Below are positions 57,056 to 64,000 of a stretch of DNA of 64,000 nucleotides, one piece after another; the stretch's first letter is position 1; each line of letters opens with the position of its first letter. The stretch spans positions 186,001 to 250,000 of the forward strand of contig CAVUUF010000025.1 of assembly GCA_963744575.1 (NCBI GenBank). The letters are read 5' to 3'. The DNA is from Palsa-504 sp963744575. GTDB lineage: Bacteria; Actinomycetota; Actinomycetes; Streptosporangiales; Streptosporangiaceae. Below the pieces are notes generated by a model. The model did no database searches. It saw only the letters and a list, made by a program, of their open reading frames with translations, and was not told the DNA's origin. The translations under genes were made by a program, and so were the position numbers.

Positions 57056-57229
57056 TCAGTCCTCGTCGTCGAGCCGGGCCAGCCAGCTGGCCAGCCGGTC
57101 CACGGCGACCTCGAAGTCGGGGTTGAGGTCGACGAAGTCGCGCAGCCGCTCGGCCAGCCAGGCCATGACGACCTGCTCGTCGCCGCGCCGGTCCGCCAGT
57201 TCCTCGATGCCGCGGTCGGTGAAGTACAT
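57056..57229 (-). CDS. DUF6104 family small protein
   Basis: A 57-residue protein, M-Y-F-T-D-R-G-I-E-E-L-A-D-R-R-G-D at the start and L-N-P-D-F-E-V-A-V-D-R-L-A-S-W-L-A-R-L-D-D at the end, matching the short acidic DUF6104 family of actinobacteria. Its ATG overlaps the kgd stop by one base (TGATG), so it is coupled to kgd. Function unknown; the constant pairing hints at a role with the 2-oxoglutarate complex. Confidence 0.88.
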   Translation of the reverse strand: MYFTDRGIEELADRRGDEQVVMAWLAERLRDFVDLNPDFEVAVDRLASWLARLDDED

Positions 57230-60200
57230 CAGTTCCCCTGCGGGATCGCCGTCTCGATGATCTCCCGGTGGGTGGTGGCGTGCGCGGCCGCCGAGCCGGC
57301 CGCGGGCGCGGAACTGGCGGGCAGCGAGATCACGCCGATCTCGCGGTTCAGCACCCGGGGCAGCTTCAGCGCCATGGTCGGCCAGGCGCCCATGTTGGCC
57401 GGCTCCTCCTGCACCCAGGTGACCGACTCGACCCGCGGGTAGCGGGCCAGTTCGGCGCACAGCTCGGAGACCGGCAGCGGGTACAGGCGCTCGACCCGGG
57501 CGATCGCCGTGTCCGTCGCGCCGACCTGCTGGCGCCGCGCGGCCAGGTCGTAGTACACCTTGCCCGCGCACAGCAGCACCCGGCGGACGTCGGCGTCGGA
57601 CTCCTGCACCGATCCGGCCAGCGCCCGGAACGACCCGGTGGTGAACTCGCTGACCGGCGAGGCGGCCGCCTTCAGCCGCAGCATCGACTTGGGGGTGAAC
57701 ACGACCAGCGGCTTGTGCCGGCCGGAAAGACCCTGCCAGCGGAGCAGGTGGAAGTAGTTGCCCGGCGTGGTCGGTATGGCCACGGTCATGTTGTCCTGGG
57801 CGCACAGCGACAAGAACCGCTCCACCCGGGCCGAGGAGTGGTCGGGCCCCTGGCCGTCGTAGCCGTGCGGCAGCAGCAGCACCACGCCGGAGCGCTGCCC
57901 CCACTTCTGCTCGCCGGAGCTGATGAACTCGTCGACGATTGTCTGGCCGCCGTTGAAGAAGTCGCCGAACTGGGCCTCCCAGCAGACCAGCGCGTCGGGC
58001 CGGGCCACCGAGTAGCCGTATTCGAAGCCGATGGCCGCGAACTCCGACAGCAGGGAGTCGTGCGCGAAGAACTTCGCCGGCCCGGACTCGAACTGCTTCA
58101 GCGGCGTGTACTCCCGGCCGGTGTGCCGGTCCACCAGGACCGCGTGCCGCTGGCCGAACGTGCCGCGCCTGCTGTCCTGGCCGACCAGCCGCACCGGATG
58201 CCCGTCGATGACCAGCGCGCCGAACGCCAGCAGCTCACCGGTCGCCCAGTCGATGGCGTCATCCTCGATCATGGCGGCGCGGCGGTCGAGCAGCGGCTTC
58301 AGCCGTGGGTGCGGGGTGAAGTCGGCGGGCAGGTTGACCTGCGTATCGATGATCCGCTTGACCACCTCGGGGGGCACCGCGGTCGGCACCGCCTCGTGGT
58401 TGACCGGGCGGTCTTCCGGCTCGGGCCGCAGCACGCTGCCCGGCTCGGGTGGCCGGTCGGCCGCGTCCCTGGTCTCGGTGAAGACCCGCTCGAGCTGCTG
58501 CTGGTAGTCGCGCAGCGCGGCTTCGGCCTCCTCCATGGTGATGTCGCCGCGGGCGATCAGCGATTCGGTGTACACCTTGCGGGTCGAGCGCTTGGCCTCG
58601 ACCAGGTCGTACATGAGCGGCTGGGTGAATGACGGGTTGTCGGTCTCGTTGTGGCCCCGCTTGCGGTAGCAGATCATGTCGACGACGACGTCCTTCTTGA
58701 ACGCCTGCCGGTAGTCGAAGGCCAGCCGCGCGATGCGCACGACGGCCTCGGGGTCGTCGCCGTTGACGTGGAAGATCGGCGCCTGGATCATCCTGGCCAC
58801 GTCGGTCGCGTACACGCTGGACCGCGAGTACTGCGGCGCGGTGGTGAAACCCACCTGGTTGTTCACGATGATGTGCATGGTGCCGCCGGTGCGGTACCCG
58901 CGCAGCAGGGACAGGTTCAGCGTCTCGGCGACCACGCCCTGCCCGGCGAACGCGGCGTCGCCGTGGATGAGCACGGGCAGCACGGTGAAGCCCGGCTCGC
59001 CCTTGTCGATGACGTCCTGCTTGGCCCGGACTACGCCCTCGAGCACCGGGTCGACCGCCTCCAGGTGGCTCGGGTTGGCCACCAGGGAGGTCTCGATCTG
59101 GCCGCCGTCGGGGGTGCGGAAGGTCCCCTCCGCGCCGAGGTGGTACTTGACGTCACCGGAGCCCTGCGCGCTGCTCGGGTCCAGGTTGCCCTCGAATTCC
59201 TTGAAGATCTGCGCGTAGGACTTGCCGACGATGTTGGCCAGCACGTTCAGCCGGCCGCGGTGGGCCATGCCGATCACGGCCTCGTCCAGGTGCTCCCGGG
59301 CGGCCTCGGTGAGCACCGCGTCGATCAGCGGGATGAGCGCCTCCGCGCCCTCCAGGGAGAACCGGCGCTGGCCGACGAACTTCGTCTGCAGGAACATCTC
59401 GAACGCCTCGGCCACGTTGAGCCGGGACAGGATGCGGATCTGCTCGCCGTGTTCGGCCCGGGGGTGCGGGACCTCGATCCGGTCCTGCAGCCAGCGGCGC
59501 TCTTCGGGGTCCTGGATGTGCATGTACTCGGTGCCGACGGTGCGGCAGTACGAGTCGCGCAGCACGCCCAGGATGTCCCGCAGCTTCATCCGCGGCTTGC
59601 CGCCGAACCCGTCGGTGGGGAAGTCGCGCTCCAGGTCCCACAGGGTGAGGCCGTGCTGGTTGATGTCCAGGTCCGGGTGCTTGCGCTGGGTGACCTCGAG
59701 CGGGTTGGTGTCGGCCATCAGGTGACCGCGCACCCGGTAGGCGTGGATCAGCTCCTGCACCCGGGCCGACCTGGTGACATCGTCCTCGTGCCCGACCGGG
59801 AAGTCCTTGACCCAGCGGACCGGCTCGTACGGGATGCGCAGTGCGGCGAAGATCTCGTCGTAGAAGCCGTCCTCGCCGAGCAGCAGCCGGTGGATCCGCT
59901 GCAGGAACTCGCCCGACTGGGCGCCCTGGATGATCCGGTGGTCGTAGGTCGAGGTGAGCGTGACCGCCTTGCTGACGGCCAGCCGGGCCAGGGTCTCCTC
60001 GGACGCCCCGGCGTAGGCGGCGGGGTACTCCATCGCGCCGACGCCCACGATGACGCCCTGGCCGGGCATCAGCCGCGGCACCGAGTGGACGGTGCCGATC
60101 GTGCCGGGGTTGGTGAGCGTCGCGGTGGTGCCCTGGAAGTCGGTGACCGCGAGCTTGCCCGCGCGGGCCCGGCGCACGACGTCCTCGTAGGTCGTCCAGA

Positions 60201-61005
60201 ACTGGCGGAAGTCCAGCTCCTCCGCGGCCTTGACGTTCGGCACGAGCAGCTGCCTGGTACCGTCGGCGGTCCGCACGTCGATGGCCAGGCCCAGGTTGAC
60301 GTGGTCGGGCCGGGCCACGGCCGGCTTGCCGTTCTCCTCGGCGTAGGCCCGGTTCATCTCCGGCATCGCCTTGAGCGCGGCGACCACGGCGTAGCCGATC
60401 AGGTGGGTGAACGAGACCTTGCCGCCGCGGCCGCGGCGCAGGTGGTTGTTGATCACGATCCGGTTGTCGATCAGCAGCTTGGCCGGGATCTCGCGGACGC
60501 TGGTCGCGGTGGGCACGGCCAGGCTGGCTGTCATGTTGCTGACCGCGCGGGCCGCGGCGCCGCGCAGCCTGCTGACCTCGGTCCCCTCGGGTGGGTCAGG
60601 GGGCGCATGCAGAGCTGGGTCAGGGGGAGCAGGCCGAGCCGGCGCGGGCGGCGCCGGCGGCGCCGGGGTCTGCGGGGCGGCCGGAGCGTTCGGCGGCGCG
60701 GGGGTCCGGGGCGGGGCCGCCTGGCCCGCCTGGGCGGGCGGCGCCGGCGCCGCCGGGACGGCCCGCTGGGCGGGCTGCGGCCCGGTGCCGTTCGGGAGGG
60801 TGGGCTGGTAGTCGGCGAAGAAGCTCCACCAGGCCCGGTCCACCGAACCAGGGTCGGCCAGATACCGCTGGTACAGCTCCTCGACCAGCCATTCGTTGGC
60901 GCCGAAATCGGCCTGGCCTGCGGCGGGATCCGGTGCGGTTCCCGGCCGCGACGCGTCGGCTGGCTGCTGTGATGGCCCGGGCTCTGGTGAAGACACGGCG
61001 GACAT
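57229..61005 (-). CDS. kgd: Multifunctional 2-oxoglutarate metabolism enzyme (Kgd; E1 with fused E2-type domain)
   Basis: A 1258-residue enzyme of the actinobacterial Kgd type, acting in the TCA cycle as 2-oxoglutarate decarboxylase/dehydrogenase E1. It starts D-F-G-A-N-E-W-L-V-E-E-L-Y near 34, then a Pro/Ala-rich linker (about 80-140), an E2-like acyltransferase core (about 150-380, with S-F-T-H-L-I-G-Y and T-Y-D-H-R-I-I-Q-G-A), and a TPP-binding E1 domain with G-M-A-H-R-G-R-L-N-V-L near 590, I-H-G-D-A-A-F-A-G-Q-G near 685, and K-R-G-H-N-E near 790. In mycobacteria it is held by GarA. ATG at 61003-61005. It is followed by the DUF6104 gene. Confidence 0.96.
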   Translation of the reverse strand: MSAVSSPEPGPSQQPADASRPGTAPDPAAGQADFGANEWLVEELYQRYLADPGSVDRAWWSFFADYQPTLPNGTGPQPAQRAVPAAPAPPAQAGQAAPPRTPAPPNAPAAPQTPAPPAPPAPARPAPPDPALHAPPDPPEGTEVSRLRGAAARAVSNMTASLAVPTATSVREIPAKLLIDNRIVINNHLRRGRGGKVSFTHLIGYAVVAALKAMPEMNRAYAEENGKPAVARPDHVNLGLAIDVRTADGTRQLLVPNVKAAEELDFRQFWTTYEDVVRRARAGKLAVTDFQGTTATLTNPGTIGTVHSVPRLMPGQGVIVGVGAMEYPAAYAGASEETLARLAVSKAVTLTSTYDHRIIQGAQSGEFLQRIHRLLLGEDGFYDEIFAALRIPYEPVRWVKDFPVGHEDDVTRSARVQELIHAYRVRGHLMADTNPLEVTQRKHPDLDINQHGLTLWDLERDFPTDGFGGKPRMKLRDILGVLRDSYCRTVGTEYMHIQDPEERRWLQDRIEVPHPRAEHGEQIRILSRLNVAEAFEMFLQTKFVGQRRFSLEGAEALIPLIDAVLTEAAREHLDEAVIGMAHRGRLNVLANIVGKSYAQIFKEFEGNLDPSSAQGSGDVKYHLGAEGTFRTPDGGQIETSLVANPSHLEAVDPVLEGVVRAKQDVIDKGEPGFTVLPVLIHGDAAFAGQGVVAETLNLSLLRGYRTGGTMHIIVNNQVGFTTAPQYSRSSVYATDVARMIQAPIFHVNGDDPEAVVRIARLAFDYRQAFKKDVVVDMICYRKRGHNETDNPSFTQPLMYDLVEAKRSTRKVYTESLIARGDITMEEAEAALRDYQQQLERVFTETRDAADRPPEPGSVLRPEPEDRPVNHEAVPTAVPPEVVKRIIDTQVNLPADFTPHPRLKPLLDRRAAMIEDDAIDWATGELLAFGALVIDGHPVRLVGQDSRRGTFGQRHAVLVDRHTGREYTPLKQFESGPAKFFAHDSLLSEFAAIGFEYGYSVARPDALVCWEAQFGDFFNGGQTIVDEFISSGEQKWGQRSGVVLLLPHGYDGQGPDHSSARVERFLSLCAQDNMTVAIPTTPGNYFHLLRWQGLSGRHKPLVVFTPKSMLRLKAAASPVSEFTTGSFRALAGSVQESDADVRRVLLCAGKVYYDLAARRQQVGATDTAIARVERLYPLPVSELCAELARYPRVESVTWVQEEPANMGAWPTMALKLPRVLNREIGVISLPASSAPAAGSAAAHATTHREIIETAIPQGN

Positions 61006-61297
61006 CGTCCCCGAAACCTTCTTCCGAAGATGTGTAAACGTTTAGTTGCTTCCGCCCATCTAGGCTACCTGCCGTCATCCGGGCCAGGGCAGGGAGATCC
61101 GCAGCCGCCCGTCGGTGCGGTGTCTGGCCTGGATCACGCGCCGCCCGCGTCCGCGCACACCGCGGCACGGCGTGCCGAAAGTCCCTGTCGCGCCCGGTTC
61201 CGGCCGGTACCATCGGCGGGAATGGCGTAAGGGTTTTCCGGGTCCAGCCCCGCTGGCTGTGCTTTCCCGGAAGCATCCTCTGACGGCAAAGGCACAG
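61006..61297. other. Divergent intergenic region between kgd and the Asp-box gene
   Basis: A short AT-richer patch (about 61025-61050, with GTAAACGTTTA-like sequence just upstream of kgd) is the likely kgd promoter area. The rest is GC-rich with no supported gene. An alternative GTG start for the downstream gene exists at 61259. Confidence 0.35.
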
Positions 61298-64000
61298 GTG
61301 ACCAGGGAACCGAACGGCCATCCCGAGGCTGACGGCGCCCGGGGGCCATCGGGTCCCCCGCGTCCCCGGCCCTCGCGCGCCGCTACCGGCCCCATGCCCG
61401 GTGCCGCGGCCGGCCCGATCCCGCGCGTTCTGGTCGGCGCAGATCCGGCCGGCCCAGATCCGGCCGGCCCGGATCCGTGGCGCGGCACCACCCCCGGGTT
61501 CGAGTTCGAGGGCCGGCGCCACCGCCCGCCGCTCGGCCCCAGACCCGCACCCCAGGCCCCGCGCCGCGACGACCCGGCGGGCGAACCGCGGCGTTTCCGG
61601 TACACGCCGACGGTCAGCCAGTCGCTGTCCGCGCCGCCGCAGGACTGGCCGGACGAGCCGGCCTGCACGCCCGGATTCGAGTTCCGCGCGCCTCCCGGCC
61701 GCCGCGCGCCTCCCGGCCGCCGCGCGCCCCTCGGCCCCAGCGAACCCGGCCCCCAGCAGCCGACGGCCGCCGCCGAATGGGCCGGGCTGCTCCGTTCGCT
61801 CGTCCCCGAGCCGGTCAAACGCCGGTGGTCGCGGCAGTTCCTGGAGGGGCTCGAGTTCCGCGGCTGGGGGATCAGGGTGGCAATCCCGATCCTGGCCATG
61901 GTCGTGTTCGGCGTGGCCGTCGTCGTGATGGCGGGCGCGAACAGCCGCAACGCGGGTTCCACGCCGCCCGCCACCTCCCTCGGCTTCCCGCCCGCGACAC
62001 TGGCGGGCAGCGACTTCACCGTGGCGGACACCGGCCGCGGCATCAGCCAGACGCTGGGCCGGGTGGCCAGCGACGGCGACGAGATCGTGGCGGTCGGCTC
62101 GCAGGCCGGCGCGCGCATCGCCCGGGCCCAGTTCTTCGTGTCCGCGGACGGCGGGCGCACCTGGACGATGGGCCCGGTCCGGGACGCGTCCGGCGGCGTG
62201 CCGCCGCCCGGGCACGGCGCCGCCTTGGTGGCCGGCGGACGGGGCGCCTGGGTCGCTCTCGGCCCCGGCTCCATCTGGACCAGCGCGGACGGCCGGACCT
62301 GGACGCTGGCGCCCGGCGGCGGCCTGCCGCTGCGGCCCGGCGACCAGATCAGCGCGGTGCAGCGGACGGCGGCCGGTTTCATCGCGGTCGGCGCGAACGT
62401 GCCCGCCGGCGACCAGGCCAGGTCCATTCCGCTGATCTTGCTGTCGGCCGACGGGACCAGCTGGCAACGGCTCGACGCGGCGCGGCTGCGCCCGCCCGCG
62501 GGTGCCGGCCGCGTGCTGGATCTCAGCTACGCTGCGGCTACGGGCCAGCGGATCCTGATCGCCGGCGACGTCGCCGTTACCGGCAAGCCCGGGCGGACGG
62601 CGACGGTCCGGGCCGGCGCCGCCTGGCGGAGCAGCGACGGCGGCGCGACCTGGACGCCGGTCGGCGGCCCGGTCCTGGCGCCGCCCGGCCCCGGCGCGCA
62701 GCCCCAGGTGGCCGGGGTGGCCGCGGCGGGGCAGGGGTTCGTCCTGCTCCGGTCGGCCACCGTGGCCCACCGGACGGTGGTCGACGCCTATTTTTCACCG
62801 AACGGACTGGCCTTCACGTTCCAGGCCACCCTCGGCGCATCGACCGGGTTCGCCGCCGGGGTGGCCAGCGGCGGTCCGGACGGCGCGGTGCTTACCGGGC
62901 GGGAAGGGGTCGCCGGGGCGAAGGCCGGCCAGGGCCGGACGCTGACCGCGTTCGTCTCCGCGAACGGCCGGACCTGGCGGCAAACCCGGTCCCTGGGCAC
63001 CGCGACAGCCGAAACGGTCTCCGGCGTGGCGCTGAGCCCGGACGGCGCCGTGGTCACGGCGGGCACCGGCGCGGCGCCGGACCGTCGCGAGCCGGTGCTC
63101 ACGCTGACCGGGACCAACGCCGGGGCGGTCCGGGTGGACCTCGCCAGGATCCCGGGCGCGACCGAGCCGCAGCTGGCCGTCAACGGGCTCGCCGCGCAGG
63201 GCAGCATGCAGGTCGCGGTGGGCGGCGCCAACGGCTTTCCCGCCGCGTGGACCTCGGTTGACGGCGGCAATTCATGGACCCGCGCGGCCGGCGCCGCCCC
63301 GGCGGTGTTCACCCGGCCCGGGACGCAGCAGCTGACCAGCGTGACGCATGGCGGCATGGGCTGGCTCGCCGTGGGCGGGGTCACGGCGACAGTGTTCAAC
63401 CGGAATGGCGCCCAGCATCCGATCGTCGTCGTCTCGGCGGACGGCCGGACCTGGCAGGCGGCCGACCGTGCGCGCCCATTCGCCGCGCCGGGCCTGTTCA
63501 CCGTCGCGGCGGCGGCCGACGGCCAGGGCTACGTCATCGTCGGCCACCAGAACCTCAGGCGGGCCGGCGGCGGCACGGTCACCGTGGCCGTGGCCTGGTA
63601 TGCGGCCGGCCTGACCGGCTGGCAGCGCGCCGGGGACGCTGTCGCGGGCGCGCTCGACGGACCCGGGGGCGGGCAGATGCTGGCCGTCACCGCCGACCCG
63701 GCCGGCTTCGTGGCGGTGGGCTCGCGCGGTGACCGGCCGTCGGCCTGGATCTCGGCGGACGGCCGCACCTGGCGGCAAGCTGACCTGCCCCGCCCGGCCG
63801 GGACCACCCGGGCGGTGCTGCAGCACGTCGCGAGCAACGGCCGCGCCGTGGCCGCCGTGGGCACCGCGGTCACTGCTACCGGCCGTGAGGTCCCCTTCGC
63901 GGCCAGTTCGTCCGACGGCGGTGCCAGCTGGACCTCCTCGGCGCTCCCGGCGCCCGCGGGCCTGGCGTCGGTCACCGCCCTGGCCGCCGCAGGCGGCACC
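61298..64000 (+). CDS. Large single-span membrane protein with Asp-box (BNR/sialidase-like) repeats, incomplete
   Basis: An open frame of 901 codons runs off the window end. Residues about 1-190 are a cytoplasmic Pro/Arg-rich region with tandem D-P-A-G-P and A-P-P-G-R-R units and two T-P-G-F-E-F motifs. A membrane span follows (A-I-P-I-L-A-M-V-V-F-G-V-A-V-V-V-M-A, about 195-212). The extracellular part is beta-propeller-like with at least nine Asp-box turns (S-A-D-G-R-T-W, S-S-D-G-G-A-T-W, S-V-D-G-G-N-S-W), each after a V-A-V-G strand. No sialidase active-site arginines were identified, so a binding or scaffold role is possible. The start is uncertain: GTG 61298, GTG 61259 or ATG 61394. The gene is divergent from kgd. 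Confidence 0.75.
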   Translation, partial: MTREPNGHPEADGARGPSGPPRPRPSRAATGPMPGAAAGPIPRVLVGADPAGPDPAGPDPWRGTTPGFEFEGRRHRPPLGPRPAPQAPRRDDPAGEPRRFRYTPTVSQSLSAPPQDWPDEPACTPGFEFRAPPGRRAPPGRRAPLGPSEPGPQQPTAAAEWAGLLRSLVPEPVKRRWSRQFLEGLEFRGWGIRVAIPILAMVVFGVAVVVMAGANSRNAGSTPPATSLGFPPATLAGSDFTVADTGRGISQTLGRVASDGDEIVAVGSQAGARIARAQFFVSADGGRTWTMGPVRDASGGVPPPGHGAALVAGGRGAWVALGPGSIWTSADGRTWTLAPGGGLPLRPGDQISAVQRTAAGFIAVGANVPAGDQARSIPLILLSADGTSWQRLDAARLRPPAGAGRVLDLSYAAATGQRILIAGDVAVTGKPGRTATVRAGAAWRSSDGGATWTPVGGPVLAPPGPGAQPQVAGVAAAGQGFVLLRSATVAHRTVVDAYFSPNGLAFTFQATLGASTGFAAGVASGGPDGAVLTGREGVAGAKAGQGRTLTAFVSANGRTWRQTRSLGTATAETVSGVALSPDGAVVTAGTGAAPDRREPVLTLTGTNAGAVRVDLARIPGATEPQLAVNGLAAQGSMQVAVGGANGFPAAWTSVDGGNSWTRAAGAAPAVFTRPGTQQLTSVTHGGMGWLAVGGVTATVFNRNGAQHPIVVVSADGRTWQAADRARPFAAPGLFTVAAAADGQGYVIVGHQNLRRAGGGTVTVAVAWYAAGLTGWQRAGDAVAGALDGPGGGQMLAVTADPAGFVAVGSRGDRPSAWISADGRTWRQADLPRPAGTTRAVLQHVASNGRAVAAVGTAVTATGREVPFAASSSDGGASWTSSALPAPAGLASVTALAAAGGT
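61442..61477 (+). repeat. 15-bp tandem repeat in the Asp-box gene
   Basis: GATCCGGCCGGCCC(A/G) occurs twice in full and once in part (61442-61477), giving D-P-A-G-P units. A second in-frame tandem repeat of 18 bp (CGCGCGCCTCCCGGCCGC-type, two copies at about 61686-61721) encodes A-P-P-G-R-R. Both lie in the disordered cytoplasmic region, so unit number could vary without harm. Confidence 0.75.

Noticed and set aside
58651..60972. Plus-strand frame of 773 codons opposite kgd
   Set aside because: It is a typical antisense shadow in GC-rich DNA; Kgd is certain on the other strand.
60620..62770. Minus-strand frame of 716 codons spanning the kgd start
   Set aside because: It overlaps the real kgd N-terminus in another frame and the Asp-box gene in antisense, and has no recognisable domain.
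61477..63261. Plus-strand frame of 594 codons inside the Asp-box gene
   Set aside because: The composition is R/G-rich shadow; the repeated S-x-D-G-x-x-W turns are in the other frame.

Overview
The window comes from a very GC-rich chromosome with heavy use of GTG starts, dense coding on both strands and many 4-bp ATGA/GTGA gene overlaps. The gene set points to a free-living, mycothiol-type high-GC actinobacterium: sigR-rsrA, whiB1, a pdtaS-type kinase, a multifunctional Kgd, nickel superoxide dismutase, a DasR-like regulator, wax-ester synthase and a DUF6104 gene. It looks closer to Streptomyces/Streptosporangiales than to Mycobacterium, but it shares gene order with the Mycobacterium tuberculosis Rv3194-Rv3230 and Rv2482c-Rv2484c regions. 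No tRNA, rRNA, prophage, transposase or CRISPR array was seen.

Layout. 1-5.3 kb: metabolic genes (SDR, gpsA, DUF2993-like protein, CoA-transferase, histidine phosphatase, DUF998). 5.4-10.7 kb: a coupled lipid operon, wax synthase - HAD/acyltransferase - PlsB. 10.7-12.3 kb: PNPOx-like protein and enoyl-CoA hydratase. 12.3-15.0 kb: a stretch of broken genes (sigma/anti-sigma fusion scar, beheaded SDR, oxidoreductase and isochorismatase stumps) around an intact TetR gene, closed by a vapBC pair. 15.8-23.0 kb: SpoIIE-type phosphatase, dodecin, GH15 glucosidase, ABC1 kinase, ThiF-like protein, DUF1275 protein. 23.1-28.1 kb: a four-gene coupled module with a MoxR ATPase, a vWA protein carrying a degenerate metallopeptidase motif, and two unrecognised proteins. 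28.1-39.5 kb: CBS protein, hisN, DUF2087, rsgA, aroA, SRAP, DksA-like, methyltransferase, sigR-rsrA, two HD-domain membrane proteins, biotin carrier protein. 39.5-50.6 kb: frameshifted TPP enzyme, membrane CbbX-like ATPase, DUF3311/monocarboxylate symporter, DasR-like regulator, pdtaS, whiB1, frameshifted lipid kinase, sigF/rsbW-like pair. 50.8-64 kb: sodN/sodX, broken amino-acid permeases, CGNR protein, oxidoreductase, PadR with a truncated DUF4097 partner, DUF6104, kgd, and the start of a large Asp-box membrane protein running off the window.

Functional themes: phospholipid and storage-lipid synthesis (gpsA, plsB, plsC-like, wax synthase); thiol-oxidative stress control (SigR/RsrA with a well-formed autoregulatory promoter, WhiB1, Ni-SOD with its protease); general-stress sigma control (SigF-like with RsbW-like); central carbon metabolism (Kgd, aroA, hisN).

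At least four otherwise well-conserved genes are split by apparent single-base frameshifts, and two more run through their natural 3' ends without a stop. This may be real decay or sequence error; read-level checks are needed before these are called pseudogenes.
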